Program-made: the position numbers and the translations under genes
Part shown: positions 8,545 through 16,379 of the stretch, one piece after another
Layout: every line of letters begins with the position of its first letter
Numbering within the stretch: position 1 is the stretch's first letter
NCBI RefSeq assembly: GCF_001896135.2
Contig: NZ_MPOH02000015.1
Span: 91,832 to 155,831, forward strand
Origin: Streptomyces phaeoluteigriseus
GTDB taxonomy: Bacteria > Actinomycetota > Actinomycetes > Streptomycetales > Streptomycetaceae
Direction: 5' to 3'
Length of the DNA: 64,000 nt
The notes under the pieces: generated by a model
Seen by the model: only the letters and a program-made list of their open reading frames with translations
Told to the model about the DNA's origin: nothing
Databases searched by the model: none

Positions 8545-9561
8545 ATGTCCGCCGCTTCCGCCCCCGGTCCCACCAGTCCCCCCGCCCGGCGCGTCATCGC
8601 GGTCGTCGTCCTCGTCCCGCTCCTCGCCGGGCTGGCCCTGTGGGCGTTCGCGTGGCCCGCCGCGCGCACCGCGCCCCGCGACCTGCCGCTCGGCGTGGCC
8701 GGCCCGCCCGCCGCCACGGCGGGCATCGAGGAGAGGCTGTCGCGGCAGGAGGGCGCCTTCGAGATCCACCGCTACGCCGACGCGGCCGCCGCCCGCGCCG
8801 CCGTCGAGGACCGGACCGTATACGGCGCCGTGGTCGTGACCGCCCGGGGCCCCGAACTGCTGACGGCCTCGGCCGCGAGCCCGGTCGTCGCCCAGTTGTT
8901 GCAGCAGGCGGTGACTGGGCAGGCCGCCGCCGACGAGGGTCAGGTGCGGATCGTGGACGTCGTCGCCGCACCGGCCGCGGATCCGCGCGGCGCCGCGCTC
9001 AACGCGAGCGTGCTGCCGCTGGCGATCGCCGGTATCGCGGCGGGCGCGGCGGTGACCCTGCTCGGGCTCCGCGGGGTCCGCGCCGCGCTCGCGCTCGTCG
9101 GGGCGGCGGCCCTGGTGGGCGTGGTCGCCGCGGCGCTCGCGGACAGTTGGCTCGGCGTGCTCACCGGCGACTGGTGGGCGGAGGCGGCGACCCTCGTCCT
9201 GTCGACGCTGGCGGTGGGCGCGTCCGTGGCCGGGTGCGCGGCCCTTCTCGGCCCGGCGGGCATCGGGGCGATGGCGTTCCTGGTGATGTTCCTCGGCAAC
9301 CCCTTCTCCGGGGCTGCCTCGGCGCCGCAGATGCTGCCCGAGCCGGCCGGGGCGATCGGCCAGTGGCTGCCGCCGGGCGCGGGGAGCACGCTGCTGCGCT
9401 CCGTGGCCTTCTTCGACGGCGCGGCGGCGACCGGACCGGCCCTGACCCTGACCTGGTGGGCGGCGCTGGGCCTCGGGGCGGTCATGCTGGGCGACGCCCT
9501 CAAGAAGCGGCGGCAGGGAGCCGAACCGGCCTCGGATCCCCAGCCCGCGCTGGTGGGCTGA
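8545..9561 (+). CDS. Multi-pass membrane protein, YhgE/ABC-2-like
   Basis: A 338-residue integral membrane protein. One transmembrane helix near residues 16-40 is followed by an extracytoplasmic domain (about 40-150) and then about five helices (150-325), ending in a basic cytoplasmic tail. This one-plus-five layout resembles the YhgE/Pip and ABC-2 permease-like proteins often paired with TetR repressors. No ATPase gene is nearby. The ATG at 8545 follows GGAGGAA. Function and substrate cannot be assigned; an export or drug-resistance role is an inference from the repressor partner. Confidence 0.75.
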   Translation: MSAASAPGPTSPPARRVIAVVVLVPLLAGLALWAFAWPAARTAPRDLPLGVAGPPAATAGIEERLSRQEGAFEIHRYADAAAARAAVEDRTVYGAVVVTARGPELLTASAASPVVAQLLQQAVTGQAAADEGQVRIVDVVAAPAADPRGAALNASVLPLAIAGIAAGAAVTLLGLRGVRAALALVGAAALVGVVAAALADSWLGVLTGDWWAEAATLVLSTLAVGASVAGCAALLGPAGIGAMAFLVMFLGNPFSGAASAPQMLPEPAGAIGQWLPPGAGSTLLRSVAFFDGAAATGPALTLTWWAALGLGAVMLGDALKKRRQGAEPASDPQPALVG

Positions 9562-9598
9562 CCCGCGCCCCTCCCGGCCCCAGCGCGCCAGGGGCCGA

Positions 9599-9668
9599 CC
9601 GTGCGCCTCCACCGTGACGGACGGGGGGCGCACGGCCTTTTGGCACGGCCTTTTGGCGCGGCCTTTCG
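9599..9668. terminator. Terminator-like hairpin running into a 13-bp tandem repeat
   Basis: CCGTGCGCC (9599-9607) pairs with GGCGCACGG (9627-9635), followed by CCTTTT. The T-containing tail belongs to three tandem 13-bp units GCACGGCCTTTTG (9630-9642 and 9643-9655 identical; 9656-9668 with two changes). It lies between the convergent membrane protein and Phd genes. Confidence 0.5.
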
Positions 9669-9684
9669 GCGCCCTGGAGAGCGG

Positions 9685-9972
9685 CTAGGAGGGATCGGGC
9701 CCGCGGTGTTCCGCCGCGATCCCGAACCGCTGCCGTTCGCGGGAAGCGGACGCCACCTCGCGGACGGCCGGGACGGAGCCGACCACCTGCTCCCCGGCCG
9801 AGACCTCCAGCGCGTCCAGCGCGTCGAGTCGCTCCAGGTCGGGGGCGGAGACGAGGGCCACGAGGGGCTTGCCGTGGCGCGTCACGACGACGCGCTCGCC
9901 GCCGTACACCACCCGGTTGATCAGGTCGGCGAGTTCAGCCCTGGCTTGCGTCACCGGAATCTCGTAGGCCAT
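9685..9972 (-). CDS. Type II antitoxin, Phd/YefM family (orphan)
   Basis: A 95-residue protein starting MAYEIPVTQARAELADLINR and containing ERVVVTRHGKPLVALVSAPD, the hallmark Phd/YefM N-terminal DNA-binding fold. The C-terminal half, normally the toxin-neutralising tail, is rich in charged residues. No RelE, YoeB or Doc gene lies next to it: upstream is a divergent ClpP-like remnant and downstream is a repeat and a membrane protein gene. It may be a solitary antitoxin or a remnant. The nearest toxin-like gene, the Doc-like protein at 22.3 kb, already has its own partner. Confidence 0.85.
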   Translation of the reverse strand: MAYEIPVTQARAELADLINRVVYGGERVVVTRHGKPLVALVSAPDLERLDALDALEVSAGEQVVGSVPAVREVASASRERQRFGIAAEHRGPDPS

Positions 9973-10036
9973 GACCCCATTCTAACGTCACGTACGTCCT
10001 GTACATTTTTCACAGACGCTGAAGAAGGGGCCTCCC

Positions 10037-10564
10037 ATGACCCGACCGTCCGCCCGCCCGGGTCCGCCCGGGTCCGCCCGACGCACGAGCACGGGACACC
10101 CCACCCCGGACCCCTGCGCGAAGCTCCTGGAGGAGCGGATCGCCCTCCGGCTCAGGCACCGGGAGCACCGCGTCCCGGGCCAAGACGTCTCCCCGTACGT
10201 CACGGTCGGTGCGCCCGGCGCGGTCCCGCTCGCGGCGGACACACCGGGCAGGCGGTCCGCTCCGCCGGGCGCCCGGGCGGTGCTCCGCGGGGCCGCGCCG
10301 CCCGAGCCGGTCGAGGGCCTGACGAGCGACCTGGCCGGCCGGGCGCAGGAGCCGGCCCTGACCCGGTCCCGGTCCCGGTCCCGGTCCCGGTCCCGCCTGG
10401 AGGAGACGCTCGTACGGCGCACCGGGCGCGATCCCGGGCAGGTGAGCGCCGGCATCGCGCGGGACCTGGTCCTCGACGCAGGGGAGGCCGTGGAGTACGG
10501 CCCGGTGGACCGCGTCGTGCCTCGCGGGCGCGGGGTCACCGGCGGCGCACCGGACGCGGGGTGA
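10037..10564 (+). pseudogene. Degenerate ClpP-like protease subunit with internal deletion and RS repeats
   Basis: The 175-residue open frame aligns in pieces with ClpP: LLEERIA near residue 31, QDVSPYVTVGAPG (family: DIYLYINSPGG), AVPLAADTPGRRSAPPGARAV (family: AVLLAAGTPGKRFALPNARV) and the C-terminal RRTGRDPGQVSAGIARDLVL followed by DAGEAVEYGPVDRVVP. The segment carrying the catalytic Ser (GxASM) is missing, and the MHQP segment with the catalytic His reads LRGA. Five cccggt repeats insert (RS)n before the C-terminal helix. It could not be an active peptidase. It is either a decayed gene or a catalytically dead subunit still under selection; an RBS (GAAGAAGGGG) and an intact frame remain. 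Confidence 0.6.
10362..10395 (+). repeat. Hexanucleotide repeat (CCCGGT)n inside the ClpP-like frame
   Basis: Five full copies and a partial copy of CCCGGT, encoding alternating Arg-Ser. It replaces the ClpP region that normally carries the handle helix. Slippage here changes length by two codons at a time and so keeps the frame. Confidence 0.9.
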
Positions 10565-10571
10565 GCCGGCG

Positions 10572-10877
10572 ATGCTTCCCGACCTGCCGCCGCTGCCCGC
10601 GCTGACCCACGCCGAAGCCGAGCTGATCGACCGTTACCTGGAGGTGGTCGACCTGGTCGGCCGTATCAACCCCGCCCGGCACGGCGACACCTACGGCGGA
10701 CTGCGGGCCGCCCAGGCGCTGGTGAGCCGGGCGACCGCACTGCGGGACGCGCTGACGCTGATGCATCAGCGGGGCGAGAGCGAACTGCACGCGCCGACAC
10801 TCGCGCGGGCGCTGCGCGTGCTCGACGGGGAGCGCCGCACGGCGCGCGTCACGGTGCCGCCGCTCTCCGACAGTTGA
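10572..10877 (+). CDS. Small hypothetical protein
   Basis: A 101-residue, probably soluble and helical protein that starts 7 nt after the ClpP-like stop, so the two may be cotranscribed. The sequence PALTHAEAELIDRYLEVVDL and the central GLRAAQALVSRATALRDALT read as amphipathic helices. I recognise no domain. Codon usage is typical of the neighbours, and the ordered composition argues for a real gene. Confidence 0.6.
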   Translation: MLPDLPPLPALTHAEAELIDRYLEVVDLVGRINPARHGDTYGGLRAAQALVSRATALRDALTLMHQRGESELHAPTLARALRVLDGERRTARVTVPPLSDS

Positions 10878-11070
10878 CCCTCGTCCGTCCGGTCCGGGCG
10901 GTCGGCGCCGCGGGCGCGACGTCCGGACCACGACTCAAACGGACCGAATGGCGTACCCCTGTTCGGAGTACGGGTGGCTGCCTTTTCCGACCCCCAGAAG
11001 TTGCGCGGAGCGGGGAGGAAATGGGCGGAATCCAGGGTTCCTGTGCTGGTCGGAGGCCTTGTGGCACCTT

Positions 11071-11095
11071 GACACCTGATCGAACATCAGGGTGT
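11071..11095. promoter_or_regulatory. Inverted repeat upstream of the riboswitch gene
   Basis: GACACCTGAT (11071-11080) and ATCAGGGTGTC (11085-11095) are complementary except for one bulged base. The TTGAC overlapping its left arm could act as a -35 element. It lies in the long 565-nt leader region of the NlpC/P60 gene, so it may be an operator. Confidence 0.4.
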
Positions 11096-11281
11096 CCACC
11101 CGAACGGGTGAGTGGTGAGTAACCCCACAAATCCCCGGTTCCGTTGGGATTTTCGGACATCGGTGAGCCAAGATCCCTGACTGACGACAAGCCCCCGCCA
11201 CAAGCGGCGGGGCGGTCCGGGCGGACGCCGAGTCCTGCCGCCGCCCGGATGCCCGAGTCGACAGAAGTGCATCGGCAGGAG

Positions 11282-11437
11282 TGGAGGACCCGAGCAAGAC
11301 GGGTCGCCGGACCGGATCGTCCCCGAAGGGGGAGGCGCCGGGCCGAGCAGCCCTTGGGGTGAAGCCGCATCAGCGGCCGGGCAACTTCGCCAGCCCGAAT
11401 CCGACAGGTCATCCTTCACAGGCGGCTGACGAAGGGT
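11282..11437 (+). promoter_or_regulatory. c-di-AMP (ydaO-yuaA) riboswitch
   Basis: The leader of the NlpC/P60 gene contains the conserved blocks of the ydaO class: GCCGAGCAGCCCTTGGGGTGA (around 11342-11362), GGGCAACTTCGCC and CCGACAGGTCATCC, then GGCGGCTGACGAAGGGTTGC ending 6 nt before the ATG. In Streptomyces this class controls genes for cell-wall hydrolases such as rpfA, and c-di-AMP binding lowers expression. A GC-rich hairpin (about 11189-11213) precedes the aptamer. The boundaries are approximate because I could not fold it. The 10878-11281 stretch holds no gene I can support. Confidence 0.85.
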
Positions 11438-11442
11438 TGCGC

Positions 11443-11916
11443 ATGACTGCGCTCAATCGTGTCCCGTCGCTCATGGCCCGGGCCGGTACGGCCTCGGCGT
11501 TCGCCATCGCCGCCGTGGGCGGCTCGATCGTGGTTCCAGGTGTCGCCTCCGACGCGGCGGCCGCCACGCCGGCGACGAAGGCACTTCAGATCGCGGCCTC
11601 CAAGAAGGGCTCCCCGTACCGGTACGGGGCCGCCGGACCGACCAGGTTCGACTGCTCCGGGCTGACGCTGTACTCGTTCAAGAAGGCGGGCAAGAAGCTG
11701 CCGCGCACCGCCGCCCAGCAGTACAACAAGACGCGCCACATCTCCGCCGGCAGCCGCAAGGCCGGGGACCTGGTGTTCTTCCACTCGGGGTCGAACGTCT
11801 ACCACGTCGGGATCTACGCCGGTAAGGGCAAGATCTGGCACTCCCCGAAGACCGGGGACGTGGTGCGGCTCCAGAAGATCTGGACCAAGAGCGTCTGGTA
11901 CGGCCGGGTCAAGTGA
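11443..11916 (+). CDS. Secreted NlpC/P60 peptidoglycan endopeptidase
   Basis: A small secreted cell-wall hydrolase of 157 residues that cleaves peptide stems of peptidoglycan. Residues 1-40 look like a signal peptide ending in DAAAA. The NlpC/P60 domain fills the rest: catalytic Cys in RFDCSGLTLYSF, His in VYHVGIYAG and a downstream IWHSP, giving the Cys-His-His triad. The frame is open back to 11281, but that is riboswitch RNA; the ATG at 11443 is right after the aptamer. Control by c-di-AMP follows from the leader, linking it to growth or spore germination. Confidence 0.9.
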   Translation: MTALNRVPSLMARAGTASAFAIAAVGGSIVVPGVASDAAAATPATKALQIAASKKGSPYRYGAAGPTRFDCSGLTLYSFKKAGKKLPRTAAQQYNKTRHISAGSRKAGDLVFFHSGSNVYHVGIYAGKGKIWHSPKTGDVVRLQKIWTKSVWYGRVK

Positions 11917-12005
11917 CCTCCCGGGGCGGTGGCGGCGTCCTGACGCGCCGCCACCGCCCCGGGATCCACTCGTGGCCCCCTACGAGCACTCCGTGGGTCC
12001 GGTCC

Positions 12006-12057
12006 GCTCCTGGGGCCCCTCAGGGCTCCTGGGGCCCCTCAGGGCTCCTGGGGCCCC
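12006..12057. repeat. 19-bp tandem repeat spanning a stop codon
   Basis: Two identical units GCTCCTGGGGCCCCTCAGG (12006-12024, 12025-12043) and a partial third (12044-12057). Each holds the self-complementary GGGGCCCC. The stop of the HATPase gene lies in the second unit, so copy number changes would move the end of that protein. Confidence 0.85.
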
Positions 12058-12524
12058 ACCACCGTCACCGGCTCCACGCGCCCGGCGGGACCGGACGGCT
12101 CCGCGGGGAGGGTCCAGGGCAGCTCGATGAAGACGGTCTTGCCGCCCTCGCGCGTGGGGCGGACCCGGAGCCGACCGCCGCACTCGGCGGTCAGCCATCT
12201 GATGATCACCATGCCTCGGCCGTTGTCCTGCTGGACGGCGGCCGGCAGTCGTTGGGGGAAGCGCGGGTGGCTGTCGGTGACGCCGATGTGCAGCCGCTCG
12301 TCACGGTCGAGGACGAGGTCCACCGTGAAGGTGGGTGACTGCCCGAAGGTGTGCTGAACGGCGTTGGTGGCGAGTTCGGAGACGATCAGCCGGATGGTGT
12401 CGGCCAGCTCGGCGGCGGCCGGGAGGCCCCACTGCGCGAGGGTGTCGAGCACGTGGTTGCGGGCCGTGGACACCGAGGCGGGATCGCTCGGCAGAGTGAC
12501 GGATGCTTCCAGGTGGTCTGCCAT
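12039..12524 (-). CDS. HATPase-domain anti-sigma-factor-like protein (RsbW/SpoIIAB type)
   Basis: A 161-residue GHKL ATP-binding protein. The N box reads LIVSELATNAVQHTFG, the G1 box VTDSHPRFP and the G2 box DNGRGMVIIRWLTAECG. Streptomyces carries many such single-domain proteins next to XRE/DUF397 pairs, as here, where they are thought to modulate regulators or sigma factors. The gene is divergent from the XRE gene with about 210 nt between them. Its C-terminus runs into a 19-bp repeat. Confidence 0.85.
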   Translation of the reverse strand: MADHLEASVTLPSDPASVSTARNHVLDTLAQWGLPAAAELADTIRLIVSELATNAVQHTFGQSPTFTVDLVLDRDERLHIGVTDSHPRFPQRLPAAVQQDNGRGMVIIRWLTAECGGRLRVRPTREGGKTVFIELPWTLPAEPSGPAGRVEPVTVVGPQEP

Positions 12525-12737
12525 GGCGACGTCGTCCCCTTCCCACGGGACCGGAGCCCGACGCGGCGCGGATGGTTCGAGTACGGTCCCGGACTGGTGC
12601 TTCGTCGCCAGAGTGCCATCACCACGCCGGTCACGGGTGGCGATCCACCAAGATGTGCATATATCTGTCGCTCGATGCGGTGAACTCTGCTACGCCGGAG
12701 CGCATTTGGGCGGCCTGGAAGGAGTAGGGAGGATCCC

Positions 12738-13598
12738 ATGCAGCACGGTCCCGCGGTGCGCCGCCGGAAACTGGGCGCCGAACTCCGGGCGTTGCGGTCC
12801 CGCGCGGGGCTCACCAGTGGCCAGGCGGCCCGGCTCGTGGGCTGGCACCAGTCGAAGGTGAGCCGGATCGAGACCGGCACCAGCAGTACGAAACCGGCCG
12901 ATGTGCGGTTACTCCTCGATGCCTACGGTGTGGACGACTCCCAACTGCGCGAACTGATGCTGGCGTTGGCCGGCTCGGTCGAGGGGGACGGCCGGGAGCA
13001 CTGGTGGCACGCCTATCGCGGGGTCCTGCCGCCCACCTACCGGGACTTCATCAGCCTGGAGTCGCAGGCGAGCGCGATGCGCACCCTGGAGACGACCGTC
13101 GTGCCGGGCCTGTTGCAGACCCCCGCGTACGCCCGAGCGGTGACCCGGGCCGCGGTGGAGGGCCTGGACGAGGACCGGCTGGACACGCTGGTGGAGGTGC
13201 GGCTGGCCAGGCAGGACGTGCTGCGGGCCCGGCCGCCGCTGGAGATGGACGCGGTGCTCGACGAGGCGGTGCTGCGGCGGGAGGTGGGCGGTCCCGAGGT
13301 CATGGCCCAGCAGTTGGAGCGGCTGGTGGAGGCGGCGCGGCTGCCCCAGGTCAGGCTCCAGGTACTGCCGTTCAGCGCCGGAGCCCACATCGGCGTCACC
13401 GGCCCTTTCGTAATCTTCTCATTTTCGAGCACTTCTGATCTGGATGTGGTCGTTCTCGACCACTTGACGAGTAGCCTCTATCTCGAACGGAAAGAAGACC
13501 TCCAGGCCTACACCGAGGCCTTCAACGCCCTTCGGGCACACGCTCTTTCGCCCGGGGACTCACTGGATTACCTCGCCGCGACAGGTGACGGCGCGTAA
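12738..13598 (+). CDS. XRE-family regulator with DUF5753 (WhiJ-like)
   Basis: A 286-residue DNA-binding protein. An N-terminal helix-turn-helix covers residues 10-65 (LRSRAGLTSGQAARLVGW then HQSKVSRIETGTSSTKP), followed by the DUF5753/Scr1-type domain with VVPGLLQTPAYARAV and LQVLPFSAGAHIG. These proteins act with a small DUF397 partner, here 9 nt downstream, and an HATPase neighbour; S. coelicolor WhiJ, which delays sporulation, is the model. The start has GGAGGA upstream. A developmental role is likely but the targets cannot be read from sequence. Confidence 0.9.
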   Translation: MQHGPAVRRRKLGAELRALRSRAGLTSGQAARLVGWHQSKVSRIETGTSSTKPADVRLLLDAYGVDDSQLRELMLALAGSVEGDGREHWWHAYRGVLPPTYRDFISLESQASAMRTLETTVVPGLLQTPAYARAVTRAAVEGLDEDRLDTLVEVRLARQDVLRARPPLEMDAVLDEAVLRREVGGPEVMAQQLERLVEAARLPQVRLQVLPFSAGAHIGVTGPFVIFSFSSTSDLDVVVLDHLTSSLYLERKEDLQAYTEAFNALRAHALSPGDSLDYLAATGDGA

Positions 13599-13607
13599 GG
13601 AGGCACC

Positions 13608-13850
13608 ATGACCGCACTGCCTCGGAACGTTCCTTCCAGCACCGATCCGCCCGGTCTCCCTGACCCGCCGGGTCTGCGGTGGCTGCGCAGCAGCTACAGC
13701 ACGGGAGCCAACAACTGCGTCGAGACGGCCCGCCCGGACCTCGGACCGTGGGCCGGTCTGCTCGCCGTACGCGACTCCAAGGACCCGGCCCGACCCGCCC
13801 TGCTCTTCTCCCCCGAGAGCTGGACGCACTTCACGGCCGCGTTCCGCTGA
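13608..13850 (+). CDS. DUF397 protein, partner of the XRE regulator
   Basis: An 80-residue member of DUF397, with the typical RWLRSSYSTGANNCVETARP and ending in FSPESWTHFTAAFR. It follows the XRE gene after 9 nt with a GGAGG-type ribosome-binding sequence, as in whiJ loci, where the DUF397 protein modulates its XRE partner by direct binding. Confidence 0.9.
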   Translation: MTALPRNVPSSTDPPGLPDPPGLRWLRSSYSTGANNCVETARPDLGPWAGLLAVRDSKDPARPALLFSPESWTHFTAAFR

Positions 13851-13904
13851 CCCCTGCCGGACGACCAGCCACCGTCTCCGGGCGCACGGCCGTGTCACGC
13901 CGAC

Positions 13905-15035
13905 TCATGGTCGTGTCGCGCCGATGACCCGTACAGCGCCTTCGATCTGTCCCTCGCCGAGGTCCGCGCGGGCGGTCAGCCTCAGGCGTGAGATGCCGTC
14001 GGGCACGGAAGGAGGACGGAAGCAGCCCACGGCCAGCCCTGCCGACCGGCAGTCCGCCGCCCAGCGCACGGCCCCCTCCGGGGACGGAGCCCGCACGGAG
14101 ACGACCGCGGCGTCCGGACGCACCGCTTCCAGACCTGCGGCCGTCAGGCGTGCGTGCAGTTCCCCCGCGACGGCACGCGCGCGTGCCGCGCGTTCCGGCT
14201 CGCGGCGCAGCAGCGTCAGGGCCGCCAGGGCCGCGCCCGCCGCCGCCGGGGCGAGGCCCGTGTCGAAGATGAACGTCCGGGCCGCGTTGACCAGGTGGTC
14301 GATCACGCGCGCGGGGCCGAGCACGGCGCCGCCCTGGCTGCCCAGCGACTTGGACAGCGTGACCGTGACCACCACGTCCTCGGCGCCCGCCAGTCCCGCC
14401 GCGTGCGGGGCGCCGCGGCCTCCGTCGCCGAGGACGCCGAGGCCGTGGGCGTCGTCGACGACCAGCCCGGCGCCGTACTCCCGGCAGGCCCGGGCGAGGG
14501 CGGCCAGTGGGGCCGCGTCCCCGTCGACGGAGAAGACCGTGTCGGAGACCGCCACGGCCGCGCCCCCGTCCCACGTGTCCAGCGCCTTGCGCACGGCGTC
14601 CGGGTCGGCGTGCGTGACGACCTGCGTCGTCCCGCGGGCCAGCCGGCAGCCGTCGATGAGCGAGGCGTGGTTGCCCGCGTCGGAGACGATCAGGGAGCCG
14701 TGCGGGGCCAGCGCGGTGACCGCGGCGAGGTTGGCGGCGTAACCGGAGGAGAAGACCAGGGCCGCCTCGAACCCGCAGAAGTCGGCCAGCTCCCGCTCCA
14801 GCTCGGCGTGGAGTTCGGTGGTGCCGGTGACGAGCCGGGAGCCGGTGGCGCCTGCGCCCCAGGTCCGCGCGGCCCGCGCCGCGCCCTCGGTGACCTCGGG
14901 GTGCCGGGCCAGGCCCAGGTAGTCGTTGCTCGCGAGGTCCAGGAGCGGCGAGTCGGCCGGACGGGGGCGCAGGGTCCGTACGAGTCCGGCGCTCCGGCGC
15001 AGCTGCGCCTGCTCGTCGATCCAGCCGAACGCCAT
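13905..15035 (-). CDS. bioF: 8-amino-7-oxononanoate synthase
   Basis: A PLP enzyme of 376 residues that condenses pimeloyl-thioester with alanine, the first committed step of biotin ring synthesis. Motifs: DLASNDYLGLARHP, SDAGNHASLIDGCRLARG, VDDAHGLGVLG and the PLP lysine in TLSKSLGSQGG. The ATG at 15035 follows GGAGGAC. It is divergent from bioBAD, sharing a 150-nt intergenic region with an inverted repeat, which suggests joint control by biotin. Confidence 0.93.
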   Translation of the reverse strand: MAFGWIDEQAQLRRSAGLVRTLRPRPADSPLLDLASNDYLGLARHPEVTEGAARAARTWGAGATGSRLVTGTTELHAELERELADFCGFEAALVFSSGYAANLAAVTALAPHGSLIVSDAGNHASLIDGCRLARGTTQVVTHADPDAVRKALDTWDGGAAVAVSDTVFSVDGDAAPLAALARACREYGAGLVVDDAHGLGVLGDGGRGAPHAAGLAGAEDVVVTVTLSKSLGSQGGAVLGPARVIDHLVNAARTFIFDTGLAPAAAGAALAALTLLRREPERAARARAVAGELHARLTAAGLEAVRPDAAVVSVRAPSPEGAVRWAADCRSAGLAVGCFRPPSVPDGISRLRLTARADLGEGQIEGAVRVIGATRP

Positions 15036-15098
15036 GGCTCGTCCTCCGGGAAATTTGTAGGCAGTGGACAGACACTAGCCGCACGGCGCGTATCCCAT

Positions 15099-15118
15099 GG
15101 TGTGGCAATACCCACACC
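15099..15118. promoter_or_regulatory. Inverted repeat in the bioF-bioB intergenic region
   Basis: GGTGTGG (15099-15105) and CCACACC (15112-15118) with a 6-nt spacer, lying between the divergent biotin genes. It is placed to be an operator of a biotin regulator. I do not recognise it as a known BirA or BioQ site. Confidence 0.45.
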
Positions 15119-15185
15119 TCGAATGGCCTCTGTTGTACGAACTCTCCCTGGCCCGGAAACGGTCGGTAGGACAGGATCGGTTCTC

Positions 15186-16379
15186 ATGGACCTGCTGAAC
15201 ACGCTGGTGGACAAGGGGCTTCGGCGCGAGCTGCCGACCCGCGAAGAGGCGTTGGCCGTCCTGGCCACGTCCGACGACGACCTGCTCGACGTGGTGGCCG
15301 CGGCCGGAAAGGTGCGCCGCCACTGGTTCGGGCGACGAGTGAAACTCAACTACCTCGTCAACCTGAAGTCGGGCCTGTGCCCGGAGGACTGCTCCTACTG
15401 CTCCCAGCGACTCGGCTCCACCGCCGGGATCCTGAAGTACACCTGGCTCAAGCCCGACGAGGCCTCGCGGGCCGCCGCCGCTGGACTGGCCGGGGGCGCC
15501 AAGCGCGTCTGTCTGGTGGCGTCCGGGCGCGGCCCGACCGACCGGGACGTCGACCGGGTCTCCGAGACCATCAAGGCGATCAAGGACCAGAACGAGAGCG
15601 TCGAGGTGTGCGCCTGCCTGGGCCTGCTCTCCGACGGCCAGGCGGAGCGGCTGCGCGAGGCGGGCGCGGACGCCTACAACCACAACCTGAACACGTCCGA
15701 GGAGACGTACGCGGACATCACGACCACCCACACGTACGCCGACCGGGTGGACACGGTACGCAAGGCGCACGCGGCGGGGCTGTCCGCGTGCTCGGGGCTG
15801 ATCGCCGGCATGGGCGAGTCGGACGAGGACCTGGTCGACGTCGTCTACTCGCTGCGCCGACTGGACCCGGACTCCGTCCCGGTGAACTTCCTGATCCCGG
15901 TCGAGGGCACCCCGCTGGCCAAGGAGTGGAACCTCACCCCGCAGCGCTGCCTGCGGATCCTGGCCATGGTGCGGTTCGTCTGCCCGGACGTGGAGGTGCG
16001 CATCGCGGGCGGCCGTGAGGTCCACCTGCGCTCGATGCAGCCGCTCGCCCTGAACCTGGCCAACTCCATCTTCCTCGGCGACTACCTCACCACCGAGGGC
16101 CAGGCCGGTCAGGCCGACCTCGACATGATCGCGGACGCCGGGTTCGAGGTGGAGGGCGCGGGCGAGGTGACCCTGCCGGAGCACCGGGCGAGTGCGGGCT
16201 GCGGGTCCCACGAGGCCGCCGGTGGCTGCGGTTCCCACGACAGCGGCGGCGCCTGTGGTTCGCACGGGAGCGGCGGCGTCTGCGGGTCGGTTCCCGCCCC
16301 GCAGCCGAACGAGGCCCGTACGGACCTGGTCGCCGTCCGTCGCCGGGGCGCCGGTACGGACCTCGCTCCCAATGCCTGA
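15186..16379 (+). CDS. bioB: Biotin synthase with a Cys/His-rich C-terminal tail
   Basis: The radical SAM enzyme that inserts sulfur into dethiobiotin, 397 residues. The cluster motif is CPEDCSYC (Cys 65, 69, 72), and YNHNLNTSEETY, IAGMGESDEDLVD and NFLIPVEGTPL are typical of BioB. The frame is open far upstream, but the ATG at 15186 gives the family's N-terminus. The catalytic fold ends near residue 335; residues 338-368 hold repeated Cys-Gly-Ser-His units (CGSHEAAGG, CGSHDSGGA, CGSHGSGGV). Its stop overlaps the bioA start by 8 nt. Confidence 0.95.
   Translation: MDLLNTLVDKGLRRELPTREEALAVLATSDDDLLDVVAAAGKVRRHWFGRRVKLNYLVNLKSGLCPEDCSYCSQRLGSTAGILKYTWLKPDEASRAAAAGLAGGAKRVCLVASGRGPTDRDVDRVSETIKAIKDQNESVEVCACLGLLSDGQAERLREAGADAYNHNLNTSEETYADITTTHTYADRVDTVRKAHAAGLSACSGLIAGMGESDEDLVDVVYSLRRLDPDSVPVNFLIPVEGTPLAKEWNLTPQRCLRILAMVRFVCPDVEVRIAGGREVHLRSMQPLALNLANSIFLGDYLTTEGQAGQADLDMIADAGFEVEGAGEVTLPEHRASAGCGSHEAAGGCGSHDSGGACGSHGSGGVCGSVPAPQPNEARTDLVAVRRRGAGTDLAPNA

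Noticed and set aside
12503..12727. Small gene upstream of the XRE regulator
   Set aside because: The frame of 74 codons overlaps the HATPase start region, has an unusual composition and runs into the XRE ribosome-binding sequence; treated as promoter DNA.
14154..15185. Upstream extension of the bioB frame
   Set aside because: It is antisense to bioF and low in recognisable sequence; the BioB family N-terminus begins at the ATG at 15186.
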